NCBI GenBank assembly: GCA_032622095.1
Contig: CP136064.1
Span: 193,471,948 to 193,535,947, forward strand
Source: Siphonodentalium dalli
Lineage: Eukaryota > Mollusca > Scaphopoda > Gadilida > Siphonodentaliidae
DNA: 64,000 nt
Reading direction: 5' to 3'
The position numbers were made by a program, and so were the translations under genes. Positions 47,701 to 56,254 of this stretch are shown here, piece after piece (positions within the stretch are counted from its first letter, which is position 1; each line of letters begins with the position of its first letter). The notes beneath the pieces are model-generated. The model saw only the letters and a list, made by a program, of their open reading frames with translations, was not told the origin of the DNA and made no database searches.

Positions 47701-50646
47701 GCCGGTTTTGGCCGGTTTGTTGGGTAAAGGGTTAAAATAAACATCCACAATCTATCTAATTTGACAGGAGTGACGCCTTCAACCAATGGCAATAATTATT
47801 CGTACATAACTCGTGCTATTTCACCGCCCCAACAAGTAATAAACAATAAACAAAATACATATTCTGTCATTCCAGAATCTATCAATGGAAAGTTTGCAAT
47901 AGATAGCCATCTATGATGAACATAATTGAACGAATGAATGATGCTTTAATCTCAGCCATTTTTACATGGAACATGAGCGATGGGTTAACTATTTACACTA
48001 TTTACACATATAGAACATTAAGCTCACAATACACTAGAGGTTGTAATCATACAAGGAACATTTAACACATTGAAATAAACAAACATGCAGCATTAACTTA
48101 CACTAAACTTATACTAAACACACACAATAAAGCTACAAACAAACAATATCTGCATTTATTACGTATCTTATTCATCATTCATAATTCATAATTGTGTCCT
48201 TTTTATTAGAATTGTTTCAACCCGAGTTTTATAAAGATCGTCAAATTGTTTAATATGTCAGGGCTGGTCGAGTTAAGAAGTTGGAATAAGAGTTCACTCG
48301 AAGGTTCGTCGTAACATGCCTTCGGAATGTATTTTTCTCGTAATTGTTCAAGTTGCGGACACAGAATAATAAAATGGAATTCATAGCAAGGCGTTACAAA
48401 TTCAAGTTTGCCAGGCAATTTTGGCAGTTGTGTGAAGGTACATTTACTGTTGTGATTTTTCAGGCTGTGACAAGAAACGTTGAGCGGAGATGTAAGTGCC
48501 ACGGTATGTCGGGTAGCTGTGAAATTAGGACATGCTGGAAGGCTGCCCCCGAATTCCGCGCAGTTGGCGACTTTCTCGCGAAAAAATTCAAACGGGCACG
48601 GAAGGTGAGGAATAAGACGCCGTAATATTCTTAAGAAATTGTAAAGCATCGGTTATTATTCGCTAATTTGCTGACAGGAACTTTTTTCTTTATCTTTTTT
48701 TTTCTCAGTTAGCAAATATAACTTAATTGGTAATTCAGCGCAAGGAACATTGAACTCAGTGCACGGAACTTTCTAAATGAATTCAAAATGTAACTTTGTA
48801 ACTCAGTGCACGGAACATTCTAAATGAATTCTAAATGTAACTTTGTAACTCAGTGCACGGATTATTTTAAATAAATTCCTAATGTAACTTTGTAACTCAG
48901 TGCACGGAACTTTCTAAATGAATTCCAAATGTAACTTTGTAACTCAGTGCACGGAACATTTTAAATGAATTCCAAATGTTGCTGTGCGGCCCTTAGTTTG
49001 GAGATTCTTGAGAATATATTTTTTGGAAGATTCCTCAGTAAGCAAAAGTAACTTTGTGTCTCGGAAATGTAACTTTTTAACCGATACTTTCGAGATTCTT
49101 TAGAATATGTTACTTTTCTTTTTGGAATAATCAGCAATATACGTGTAGGTATGCTATGTGCAGAATTGAACAAGAGCAAATATTTGTAACCATGGTAACC
49201 TGTTACAACGTGTATTATTTTTCTGTACATAAACTGACATATATGGGACCATTCCGATGGGAAACAATTTTTGAGGTACGGATCGGATATGCTGTGGTCG
49301 AGTTGTGGCATAAGAAAACAGACGAACCGCATTTGGTGGTAGTCTAATTAAGTTTGTTAGAGTTATCGCGCTTACGTAATGAAATAAGACATTAGGTAAA
49401 CAAATCAGGAGGCATAAATCCCGGAAAAAAGTATTGGTTGGACCGGTTATCGAACTCATTCAAGAGATTCGTGATTATGTCGTGTCTGTACGATTTTCTT
49501 GGGCATATGAAGTCAGTGTGCACATGCAAATATTTCACGTATTCGTGGGGAATCGGACCCGTTTCAGACAGAACCGGATTGTGACAACAGTGGACATTAC
49601 TGTGTATGGGAGAGTGGGTGGGCGCGAAGCGCCCGGGATGGTCGAAAAGATCGCGTGATCTTCTCCTTTACCCCATCATTACTGTGTATAGTTCCCACAC
49701 ATGTTTTATACCCCTCCTACTTTAATGATAATTCAGGGTTCCAGACTAAATTTTTCGAAACCTATATTGTTTACTTTTTATTTAGAGAGAGTTAGTGTAT
49801 GTAATAACATGTTTGGAACGGGAATTGTAACAGTAAATGCACCATTTTTTAAAATATTTAATTTTCTGTGCAATTATTTCATATCGGTTCGATGTTTTAG
49901 AGGAACAACACAACTTACTGTTTAATATTGCAATATCAAAATAATATTGTTTGGTATGTGTACGTCTAATATAGATTACATTTTGGATTTAAATATTTGC
50001 TGAACAAAACTAAGCGGTAAACGGTGTTAAATAATTATGTATGTTGGTGTACCTAGAGGTTTGGAACACTTGGATACTCATTGATGAGTAGTTATTCCCT
50101 AGGACATGTTCAAATATTATGTTGCTTTTTGAACTTATTATCTGAACATTTCCCTCCAATAATATAAATCATTCTGCTCTTGAATTATCCGTTTTCTGTT
50201 GGCTGTCTGCTTATATTACATGAACACCCCTCCAAACGAATAATAGACCGGTCCAATGTATACTTTTATAACTGCATGGAAGTATCCATTTAGTATAGAA
50301 AGGGTTAAATAAAGTTATCTCTTTTCAGATCCGAGTGCTAAATATAGCCAGGGGAAAGTTCATTTCCAAGAGAGATAAACGACCTCGACGTGGTGATCTG
50401 ATTTTCTTTGAAAAATCGCCGAATTTCTGTGAAGCAAATGTTGAGATAGATTCTCCGGGAACTACCGGTCGGTTGTGTAATAAGACTGATTCTGTGGCTG
50501 ATAACTGCGACACCATGTGTTGTGGGCGCGGATACGACACACTCCGAGTGCGGCGACAGGAGCGATGTAACTGTAAATTCCATTGGTGTTGTTATGTTGT
50601 GTGTGAGAAGTGTGTCTACAACGAGTGGGTAACTGTTTGTAAATAA
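28991..50646 (+). CDS. Wnt10 ligand gene, five coding exons, 355 residues
   Basis: Secreted, lipid-modified Wnt signalling ligand that binds Frizzled/LRP receptors at the surface of neighbouring cells. Coding exons are 28991-29070, 42651-42913, 46981-47246, 48464-48604 and 50329-50646; introns have phases 2, 1, 0 and 0, all GT-AG. The product has a hydrophobic signal peptide (residues about 11-23), then 24 cysteines spaced as in Wnts. Other Wnt marks are NCS at N95, the [10 protein letters not shown] motif with the acylated-type serine at S219, NKT at N301, and the C-terminal [10 protein letters not shown] and VCEKC motifs. The subfamily is called from the leader [14 protein letters not shown], the NTVC start and [13 protein letters not shown] with HNNRAGR, all characteristic of Wnt10. 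Length is slightly short of vertebrate WNT10 because the variable insert after SCGC is small. In many animals Wnt10 lies beside Wnt6 and Wnt1; neither is in this window. Confidence 0.93.
29071..29927. other. Wnt10 intron 1, first part
   Basis: It contains 29232-29385, a copy of the dispersed repeat also seen at 50130-50308 and 19870-19952. No exon or gene seen. Confidence 0.5.
29928..30230 (-). repeat. Retroposon-like repeat with a short (ATCCT)n tail
   Basis: Read on the - strand it ends with AATAAAATT followed by three ATCCT units (29928-29960), the kind of tail left by LINE-mobilised sequences. Its body matches 13120-13400 in the opposite orientation. A partial second copy of the tail-proximal part (ACACTTTAAGAGTACGAATA) lies at 30271-30330. 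No tRNA-like promoter was identified. Confidence 0.6.
30331..31498. other. Wnt10 intron 1, no feature seen
   Basis: No gene, tandem array or paired-end element recognised. Confidence 0.45.
31499..31632. repeat. 24-bp tandem repeat, 5-6 copies
   Basis: Unit CTATATATGATACCCGACTT plus GGGG, nearly perfect. Like the array at 8.9 kb it is 24 bases long, so it produces spurious open frames on both strands (octapeptide GAIYDTRL-like). The sequence is unrelated to that array. Confidence 0.95.
31742..33103. mobile_element. TIR element of about 1.36 kb enclosing a 64-bp tandem array
   Basis: The ends are inverted repeats of about 43 bases starting GGCCCGTTCCAAACGACGG, followed by a GTCGACTCGAATCTAATT word. 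Similar TCGAATCTAA / CCGTCGTTT words recur internally near 31830-31865 and 32890-33010. No target duplication or transposase frame was found. It lies in Wnt10 intron 1. Confidence 0.7.
32144..32660. repeat. About 64-bp tandem repeat, 8 copies
   Basis: Each unit begins ACCGGTATATATGAATTATT and continues through TAAATCA and a CCACCCCTACCCCTTATAAT word. Units vary by a few substitutions and small indels. The array sits wholly inside the TIR element at 31742-33103. Confidence 0.93.
33104..34978. other. Wnt10 intron 1, mostly featureless
   Basis: No exon seen. 34183-34215 (CTATGAGATCACTTCTTAGC and following bases) is inverted at 37700-37732, so the tandem array and Helitrons between may lie inside a larger, old inverted-repeat structure. 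A related word, GATCACTTCTTAG, occurs at 34623. Confidence 0.45.
34979..35860. repeat. Alternating two-type tandem repeat (about 155 and 165-170 bp monomers)
   Basis: Six units begin near 34979, 35149, 35303, 35468, 35623 and 35787 with CATGACAAATTTTATGATGA-like words. Type A has ACTAAAGGTACGACCTGTAG and an ATTTAGTCATACAAAGAGTA segment. Type B has ACGAACAGTACGACCTGTAG and an AATGGATTGAATTTC segment. The order is A-B-A-B-A-A. Each contains AAGATGGCYGCTGGCGGCCA. It is non-coding despite one 91-codon chance frame. Confidence 0.9.
35963..36576 (-). mobile_element. Helitron-like element C1 (array 1, copy 1)
   Basis: Read on the - strand it starts TCTATTATATATTTTTGGAA and ends with a hairpin CCCGGACGAAGTCGGG, a 7-base spacer and CTAG. 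These are the 5'-TC, 3'-hairpin and CTRR marks of Helitrons. The nucleotide after CTAG is T. It contains a (GACA)n stretch and repeated TCAAGGTCA words, and has no Rep/helicase frame, so it is non-autonomous. It abuts C2 head to tail. Confidence 0.82.
36577..36969 (-). mobile_element. Helitron-like element C2 (array 1, copy 2)
   Basis: A 393-base copy of a second Helitron subfamily. On the - strand it begins TCTCATATATATTTTTGAAC and ends with the hairpin AGCCCGGACAACGTCGGGCT, a 6-base spacer and CTAG. The interior holds two tandem GAAACGGGTGGAGCTATCGA-type blocks and a (GTCT)n run. No coding capacity. Confidence 0.82.
36970..37347 (-). mobile_element. Helitron-like element C3 (array 1, copy 3, 5'-most on its own strand)
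   Basis: Same subfamily as C2 (378 bases), with 5' end TCTCCTATATATTTTGAAG on the - strand and the same hairpin plus CTAG. The base before the 5' TC is A, so array 1 as a whole (35963-37347) sits between A and T with no target duplication, as Helitrons do. Confidence 0.82.
37348..39163. other. Wnt10 intron 1; degenerate repeat block at 38.1-38.9 kb
   Basis: No exon seen. 38115-38880 contains loosely repeated units with GTATCYCAGCCATGGGTTA, ATCAATGAAATNTGGTAA and AAGAGTTATCCTTCTTT words, and GTCCGTCCG runs; a related ATCCCCA...GTCTGTCCGT block lies at 50700-50765. An AT run is at 38208-38226. Confidence 0.5.
39164..40279. mobile_element. TIR element of about 1.1 kb
   Basis: The ends GGGTACGTTCATACGCTGGC and following CAATATTGCACTG, GCAAAAATGCCAGC are inverted at 40223-40279, and weaker pairing continues inward. 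A G-run at 39459 and C-runs near 39643 lie inside. No target duplication or transposase is apparent. Superfamily unknown. Confidence 0.75.
40280..41555. other. Wnt10 intron 1, nothing recognised
   Basis: Apart from a GTAGACATAATTTGGAGGCT word related to 11150, I see no structure or gene here. Confidence 0.45.
41559..42286. mobile_element. Harbinger-like foldback element, copy H2
   Basis: Same family as H1 at 21435 and in the same orientation, with GGCTGCGGACACACGTATCA ends. A 3-bp direct repeat ATT flanks it (41556-41558 and 42287-42289), different from the AAT of H1, which supports independent insertion. It has about 150 extra bases near 41870-41990 and a shortened right arm. It lies in intron 1, about 365 bases before exon 2. 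Confidence 0.8.
42482..42604. repeat. Foldback element next to the Wnt10 exon 2 acceptor
   Basis: Arms of about 45 bases pair with few mismatches: AAGAAATGACTCGCAGATCG at the left against its near-inverse at the right, with GACCGGCA / TGCCGGTC near the loop. It ends 46 bases before exon 2, close to where the branch point should lie. Confidence 0.8.
42651..42913 (+). CDS. Wnt10 exon 2
   Basis: Acceptor TGTATTTCAG|G and donor GAG|GTAAGA. It encodes residues 27-115: the Wnt10 leader, the opening NTVC, the helices around the DVTASAIQG segment, and the N-glycosylation site RWNCSS. Four conserved cysteines (50, 64, 85, 96) are present. The exon follows 13.6 kb of repeat-filled intron; a foldback element ends 46 bases before its acceptor. 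Confidence 0.95.
42914..43335. other. Wnt10 intron 2, first part
   Basis: No exon, repeat array or element seen before the disrupted repeat that begins at 43336. Confidence 0.45.
43336..43448 (+). repeat. Left half of a GTGAAACACTCC-family copy split by Helitrons
   Basis: Begins AAAGTGATGTGAAACACTC and proceeds as in 11897-12011. It breaks off after CGTCA at 43448, exactly where the Helitron array starts, and resumes at 46432. Confidence 0.85.
43449..43840 (+). mobile_element. Helitron-like element A (array 2, copy 1)
   Basis: 392-base copy of the C2/C3 subfamily in the opposite orientation. It starts TCTCATATATATTTTGAAG, contains a (GTCT)n run and two direct GAAACGGGT-GAGCTATCGA blocks, and ends with hairpin AGCCCGGACAACGTCGGGCT, a 6-base spacer and CTAG. 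The base before it is A (43448). Confidence 0.85.
43841..44660 (+). mobile_element. Helitron-like element B1 (array 2, copy 2)
   Basis: 820 bases from TCTATTATATATTTTGGAAG to CTAG, directly abutting A and B2. It includes a (GT)n run at 43868-43950, then AACTCGAAAACGGCCGACCC. The 3' hairpin is at 44634-44649, with a 7-base spacer. Open frames through the (GT)n run encode only VCVC-type residues and are not genes. Confidence 0.85.
44661..45482 (+). mobile_element. Helitron-like element B2 (array 2, copy 3)
   Basis: 822-base near-identical neighbour of B1 from its TCTATTATAT start. The 3' portion differs: a CCGCTGGGCCGATTTCC duplication replaces part of the B1 tail. Hairpin at 45456-45471; CTAG at 45479-45482. 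Confidence 0.85.
45483..46431 (+). mobile_element. Helitron-like element B3 with a double 3' end (array 2, copy 4)
   Basis: 949 bases. The first terminator hairpin (46241-46256) is followed by CTAC instead of CTAG. The sequence then continues through a second Helitron tail to an intact hairpin (46405-46420) and CTAG at 46428-46431. The base after it is T. The pattern fits read-through of a mutated terminator with capture of a downstream tail; recombination between tandem copies is the alternative. Confidence 0.83.
46432..46885 (+). repeat. Right half of the split GTGAAACACTCC-family copy, with a foldback
   Basis: 46432-46690 matches 12012-12280. From about 46567 to 46881 it is a palindrome: GTACGGTCGATTTGCTTGAG and TGATGTTAGTAGAATGC have inverses near 46826-46881, with the loop near 46700-46735. 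It ends about 95 bases before exon 3. Confidence 0.82.
46981..47246 (+). CDS. Wnt10 exon 3
   Basis: Acceptor CGTCTTCCAG|GT, donor CTG|GTAAGG. It encodes residues 115-203, starting with the Wnt motif [17 protein letters not shown] and including the SCGC pair, [13 protein letters not shown] and the LDSREKSRD...HNNRAGR block. The frame is open and every expected cysteine is present. A foldback repeat ends about 100 bases upstream of the acceptor. Confidence 0.96.
47342..47731. mobile_element. TTAA element made of two inverted hairpins (Wnt10 intron 3)
   Basis: The tips CCCTTTACCCAACA and the inverse are flanked by TTAA (47338-47341 and 47732-47735). Inside are two perfect or near-perfect hairpins with 27-base arms starting GCCAATGCATTCTCTTATAT. 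The second hairpin is the mirror of the first, so the same word occurs four times. It is a larger relative of 23719-23942 and carries no coding sequence. Confidence 0.88.
47930..48425 (-). mobile_element. 5'-truncated non-LTR retrotransposon 3' end, antisense in Wnt10 intron 3
   Basis: On the - strand a frame ending at 48206 reads [20 protein letters not shown] and ends with [10 protein letters not shown]. The same pattern is found at the end of the retrotransposon at 57020 (LHFALEC...RKYLPK...FAIFVKLG), so it is the C-terminus beyond a CCHC-type knuckle. About 275 bases of 3' UTR follow, ending near 47930 with short CATT/GTTC repeats. The 5' truncation point is uncertain (about 48400-48430). 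Confidence 0.8.
48464..48604 (+). CDS. Wnt10 exon 4 (acylation-site exon)
   Basis: Acceptor GATTTTTCAG|GCT, donor AAG|GTGAGG, phase 0 at both ends. It encodes residues 204-250 with [16 protein letters not shown]. By family knowledge the first serine after CHG-x (S219) carries the palmitoleate added by Porcupine. An antisense retrotransposon tail comes within about 35-60 bases of the acceptor, yet the pyrimidine tract is intact. Confidence 0.96.
48749..48985. repeat. 47-bp tandem repeat, about 5 copies (Wnt10 intron 4)
   Basis: AACTCAGTGCACGGAAC recurs near 48753, 48800, 48847, 48894 and 48940, each followed by TTCTAAATGAATTC and ATGTAACTTTG. Copies differ by a few substitutions. Confidence 0.93.
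48986..50129. other. Wnt10 intron 4, nothing further recognised
   Basis: Short overlapping open frames on both strands (for example 49154-49459 minus) have no domain content. No exon seen. Confidence 0.45.
50130..50308. repeat. Dispersed repeat ending in AGAAAGGGTTAA
   Basis: Full-length-looking copy of a family with members at 29232-29385 and fragments at 19870-19952 and 27985-28022. The right tip, read inverted, is CCCTTTC after TTAA, like the tips of 23719-23942, hinting at a TTAA-type origin. It ends about 20 bases before exon 5. Confidence 0.65.
50329..50646 (+). CDS. Wnt10 exon 5 and stop
   Basis: Acceptor CTCTTTTCAG|ATC. It encodes residues 251-355, including [12 protein letters not shown], the N-glycosylation site [14 protein letters not shown] and the Cys-rich finger [17 protein letters not shown], ending EWVTVCK and TAA. 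Twelve cysteines are present, as expected for the C-terminal Wnt domain. Confidence 0.97.
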   Translation: MRVLNIARGKFISKRDKRPRRGDLIFFEKSPNFCEANVEIDSPGTTGRLCNKTDSVADNCDTMCCGRGYDTLRVRRQERCNCKFHWCCYVVCEKCVYNEWVTVCK

Positions 50647-50661
50647 TTTTGTACATAAAAC

Positions 50662-50667
50662 AATAAA
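50662..50667 (+). terminator. Likely polyadenylation signal of Wnt10
   Basis: AATAAA lies 16 bases after the stop codon, the first such hexamer downstream. If used, the 3' UTR would be very short; other AATAAA-like words farther on cannot be excluded. Confidence 0.5.
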
Positions 50668-50689
50668 CGCAATAACCGAAACGCGATAT

Positions 50690-51081
50690 CTTATTATTTG
50701 TATCCCCAGCAAACGCATTTTGGTGGGGAAATATAGAGAAAGAGGTTTCGTCTGTCCGTAACAATTTCAGAGCTCTTACTCTCCGTCATCATGTAGACGG
50801 ATTTCATTGCTCCTTGTGTGCTCATGGACCACAATGAAAATATACATATGGACGGGTCTCGTCCATTAATTGGTCGCTAAGTAATTGTGGACTTTACCGA
50901 CCCACTTAATTTTCGAATGCCCAGATAGCATTATACACGACATATTCCATAGTATATACCATTTTGGAAGATGAACCAAAATATATATATTCCGACAGAA
51001 TACGGAACAGCTGTGTCCTATGAGTGTCTCCCTACGTGATAGATTCTCATATTCACTCCAAGACTTCCCCCAGTTATCCGA
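50690..51081. other. Downstream flank of Wnt10 with a dispersed ATCCCCA repeat
   Basis: 50698-50770 (ATCCCCAGCAAACG, GTGGGGAAATATAGA, TCGTCTGTCCGT) resembles a widespread simple dispersed repeat also traceable at 38121. No gene seen. Confidence 0.45.
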
Positions 51082-52401
51082 TTTATAATGGTGGAGTTTG
51101 GTGACAATTGGTCGTCATAATTCTTTGCCATAGCTAGCCATATTTCCCGCTGAGTTTCCACACAATGGCTGCGGACACACGTACCACAGTAGCGATGGCA
51201 TAGTAGGTGTGACAATTTATTATGGAGGAGTTTGGTGACAATAATTACTATGCCATAGCCAGCTATGTTGCCCGCTGAGTTTCCGCACAATAAGCCGACT
51301 GGACCAATTAACCCATTGCTTTTTACCAAGGTTGGTCTCCACTCATAAAGTTTTGCTACATTATATTCTCTACGATATAGATAATTGCATGATCGTCCAA
51401 AATTGTGTTTGACCGTGGCAATCCCTCATTCACTCACATATCATGCACGGAGTACGTTTTGTTGGTATGATATCAATTCATGTTTATCCACTTATATTAA
51501 TTTCATGCGTATTAAGACAGTTCCCCAATTGTGTTTTTTATTTAGTTCTGTACGCATAATTCCGCTAATATTATCATGTGGGTCTATGAACCTGTGTCGG
51601 AACTGTTGGAGGAAATGCATGCAGCTGCGAGAAAGTGTATGGAATAAACAAAGCGAAGTATACAAGATTATAACGAACTTTGGAGGACTAATCGTGCGAA
51701 TATGCAGCGGTCGACATAGCTAGCTATGGCATATTAATTATGACAACCAATTGTCACCAAACTCCACCGTAATAAATTGTCACACATACTATGCCATCGC
51801 TACTGTGATACGTGTGTCCGCAGCCAAAGAGTCGACTGGACCAATTATCCCATTGCGTTTCACCAAGGTTGATCTCTATACTCATTATTAGGTTTTACTA
51901 CATTTTATTCTCTACGATATAATATAATTGCACGATCAATCGCCCAGAACTGTGTTTGACCGTGGCAAACACTCATTCACTCACATATTATGTATCTAGT
52001 ATGTTTTATTGATATGATCTCAATGCATGTTTATCTTCTTATATTAATTGCATGCGTATTAAGACGCCAACTGCGTTTTTGTTTTATACTGCGAAGTTTA
52101 GTTCTAGGCATAAATACCGCTAACAGTATCATGTGGGCCGATGAAGCTGTGTCGGAACTGTTGGAAGAAATGCAGCTGCGAGAAAGTATCTGGAATAAAC
52201 AAAGCGAACGATACAAGGACCAAAACAAGAACAAAGCTGATTACAACGAACTTTGGATGACGCATTGTGCGAATATGCAGCGGGTCGACATGGCTAGCTA
52301 TGGCATATTAATTATGACGACCAATTGTCACCAAACTCCACAATAATAAATTGTCACACATATACTATGCCATCGCTACTGTGGTACGTGTGTCCGCAGC
52401 C
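51082..52401. mobile_element. Harbinger-like composite (copies H3/H4)
   Basis: H3 runs 51167-51825 with GGCTGCGGACACACGT at both tips. A second, right-hand body with the same interior ends at 52401 without its own left tip. 51082-51166 is another left-arm fragment. Outer flanks do not give a clean matching duplication, so this is a nested or rearranged cluster of the H1/H2 family. Confidence 0.72.
52131..52270 (+). pseudogene. MADF/Myb-SANT-like domain fragment inside the H4 element
   Basis: The frame reads MWADEAVSELLEEMQLRESI and goes on with WNKQSERYKDQNKNKADYNELW. The pattern of a first helix, LxxRxxIW, then YKD, KNK and a final LW matches MADF or Myb/SANT-like DNA-binding domains, which PIF/Harbinger transposons encode beside their transposase. 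It runs directly into the right terminal repeat, so it is truncated after about 45 residues. A decayed homologous stretch lies at 51575-51690 in H3. No transposase catalytic domain is present. Confidence 0.55.
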
Positions 52402-55400
52402 ATTGGAAGGGGCCAAAGCATTGAAACTATTCTGAAAATCATATTTAGACTAAAATATTTGAACTTACTACGCGATTAGCCATGTTTGCTGATAAATCAC
52501 CTTAACAGTTTCAACACTCGAAATTTCGTCATTGGAGAGTTATCAATAATGAGTATATAGGAACAAAGTTTATCTAGTTCTCCATGTTCTTCTTCCTTGA
52601 TGTGGTATGCTTTCACCTTGCGTCCATACTCCGTGGAACGCAAGCACATCAACATCCATTTCATTTCTTAACAAAATATTCCATGCAAAACAAATACACA
52701 AATATACTAACACGGAACGGTCTTTTCTGTTCCATGCCGCGCAATTGGCTTTTTTTTTTGGGAACCAAACATCGTGATCACAGTTGTATTTTATTATGAC
52801 TTCAATGCGTCATTCTGGTACATTATGATGCAGGTAGAAAGGTAGTTCAAGTATTTATCGATTTTATCGACCTATTTCGATACCGGGTGAAATCCAAAAG
52901 CGAATATTATTTGGTGTATTTTGGAGCGCAAACCACCAAGTTGCTTGTAGCCATTATCCTATATTTATTATGTTGTAAATCTCAGACAAGCAAGTGAATT
53001 CAGAGACACGTTTCCGCAAGTGGAATGAAGAATAGTATTCGAATGTACAGAATCACCACCTTTTGTGGTAATTGACACAATGAATAGTAATGGGTAGTTT
53101 TATATATCGCTTAACCACGTGAGTTTCTAAGTGGATGAACAGTAGCAATACCCAGTTGTTGAGCCTTTTTACAGGAGCTTCACTAGAGTGGCGACACGTA
53201 TATGTACATCCATACACATTCACATCAACTTACGCTTACAAAACAAAAAATATATATTTGTCCTTATCTGTTTACATATTGTTTTCGATGCGTGGAAGTT
53301 GGCTAATCTCAATTGGAGACATGGTCTCAGTCCATTTCAACCCCTAACATGTTTATCTTGATATAACTGTTGTGTTTCTGGTCATATTGCAATGTGAAAC
53401 GAACCCGAATTGAGGGTGTTAAGCACAAGCTATTATTACCTTAAAATTCAATCTCATTTGTATCTGAATGGTCACTATAATCTGCCATGGCAGAGCAAAT
53501 TGCGGCAAATGTATAGAAAGTGTTAAATTAATGACACACTTGAACAATCTTGGAATAGCTTAAGTATCATCCAAAATAGTTGTACTTACATGTAGTACTT
53601 AGCCTTCAACGACTGAGACGCTGATTATGTTTATAAGCAGTGAGGCAAATACTGACTCTTCTCCGTATAAGCAATGCAGTTGTCACCTCTGCTCAGGAAT
53701 TAAATCACCAAATATCTCAAAGATATATCTGGCTGCGGGAATGGCGTAGCATTTGTCGTGATATGGTCTATTGACTGTAACAACTTTAAACCAAAATTTA
53801 TCAATTAAGCAACAGTCAACTAACATTTTCTGGTATCATTCTTGCTTATGCTAAATATTTCGGAGACTAGGTGTCTAATGATTGCTTAAAAGTTGAGCGT
53901 TTTCAGAACATTGAGATAGCGCCCAACATCAGAAGTAACTGTCACCAAACCTCAAAGAAGAACACACACTTCCCTTGGAAGACATACACCTTGAGATGTT
54001 GTCAAGTATCTGTGCTTTAGTCTTTTTCGGTCTGATTCGTCGCACCGAATGCATACATTTGTTGAATTCTGGGGATAGTTATCTGTATATCTAATCAGTA
54101 CGCATGTCTACTGGATGTTGTGTACTTTGTCGGAAAATATAATTTAGCAAAACCATGTTATCCATAGCGGAGACTGGGTCCAACTGTGCTGATGCTTGTT
54201 TCGACATGTCATATATATTATATACAATGGCTTTCAAAGCCCCGTACATGTACATTCATGTTCAATCTTCAAAATTGCCTGCTTTCTGTCGGTAAATGTA
54301 TCTATCGCGATAGTTGATATTTCCGAATGTGCACTGTGTGTTAAACACAATTAAATACCATCATTTAGTGAGGAACATGTATATTTCACAAATATCATGG
54401 ACAGAGATCCATATATGAAGAAAAAAATCTGTTATAGGAATATAGGCATCCGCACTTAGAATAACAAAACATATCACAGATTACGTTCGCTTCTAAAACC
54501 AAATTATAATTCCGGAAATTGTTTTCCATGCCCACTTGTCGTTGAGTACTGCAATATATTATCAGAATGGAGCTAATCAGTTGGTGCAAGTGTCATAGTT
54601 ATTATGCCCTATGTTGTAACCACAATTGATTTAGCTCAACCCAATTTGGGATGCGCATTGGGCGAACAACTCATCGGAGAAACCGATTGCCTAGCATATT
54701 TATGTGCATCTTCAAATTTGTTCAACCGTGATCCGAGTTTCTCTAAATATTGCTTACAATGAACACTTGTATTGGGTATACTTTGAAAAAGGCTCAGCCG
54801 CTAGCGGTCGGGAATAATCGCCACAGTCTGTTATTTATTTCTCTGAATAGCCCAAATGGGCACACGTCTGTGACTGAGAGCTAGCCTATATTCAACCAAC
54901 TGTGTGCTACCAAGCACATCCAGCAGGTTGAGAATTAACCATTTGCCAATATATTGACCATACTCACTTTGGGATCGGATCATCATATGTGGTATAATAT
55001 ATATGTGGTCAATTTCTTTCAACCCAACACTGGTTGCCAAGAGCTATATTCAAGAATAAATACAAGATCATTTGGGAGATTAACGTCTTCCAACTGTCGC
55101 TGAAATTTCATTGCTTTCTGGTTATTGTGCTACGTGATTTCACAATGCATTTAGCTGTGTACTCGTGAAACTAGGAATCGTGACATCCCATCATTCCCTT
55201 GTTATCGTATTGCTCACGGAAATTATATGGAAGTTATTGAATAAATAACACTGTGTGTTGTAAAGCTTTTGGAACTATGGAAATATCCATTTCAATTAGT
55301 CTGCAACTTATACAATGTGCTATCTTGAAACAAAATAACTATGACGCGAGAGTCTCTGGTCTACAATATATCATACCACATGCGCACTGTAGACTTTCCA

Positions 55401-56254
55401 TATTCACAGTGTCTTCTATTGTGCCCAAAGGTGTTTCCTTTTGATGTATTTAATGCAGATTAGACAACTCCATGCATCCACCAGTCATGACATGTAAGCA
55501 CGTAAGGACGAAATATATAATTTTCTATAAATTTGCCACCATTTTGACTGCCATCATAAACAACAGTAAACATTTAAGGCTCTAATGAGATTGCATTTTA
55601 TAGGCAAATCTCCTACTCGTTTAATTCCTTCAAATCTGTTCATCTCACATTAAAATATGGACAAGAACCAATATTGACTTTTCGGGGAAATTTCATACCA
55701 GGCTCTGATCAGATAAATTTTTTCAGATATTGGAAGTCGCTTAGACCAAATGAACACCACATAAAACTGAGAAAAATGACCATAAGATATGAATAATAAG
55801 AAAACAAGACATAATTTGGCACCCCTTCAAAACAATAGAAACGGATAAGAAATATGAGTGAGACGCCATTTTGACAGCCATTATTCTAATAGAGGTTCTA
55901 ATTTTCCTACACACAGTAGCATAATATAATATTATCCACATAATATATAACGTTGGATACATTTTATGAAATATGTTTTCCAACAAAGCATATAAAACTG
56001 ACTTATTTCATATTCTATACTTCGGCAGCCATGTTGGACGCCATCTTGAACTACACGAAATTCTCAAGGGTGAGAACTTCACACCCACATAGAAAATGAT
56101 GCACACGTCCTCACACAGAATCACAATACATAAAGAGAAAAAGATAATTTTATACTTCTCTCGTATTGCTTTCTGACTATTTCACGTCTAGGTACGACGC
56201 AGCGAGCACAGTACGAGTGACCGTGCTCAAGTCTCGCACATGAAAGTACGATGT
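52402..56254. other. Gene-free stretch with weak repeats
   Basis: 52850-52945 is an inverted copy of the TCGATAAATAC repeat (compare 5278 and 10799). Between 55535 and 56050, GCCATTTTGACNGCCAT-type words recur at about 55540, 55864 and 56025, suggesting an old repeat. I saw no gene. Confidence 0.45.

Noticed and set aside
48344-48463. Upstream continuation of the Wnt10 exon 4 frame
   Set aside because: The residues before 48464 come from the antisense retrotransposon tail and intron; the CAG acceptor and the Wnt pattern fix the exon start.
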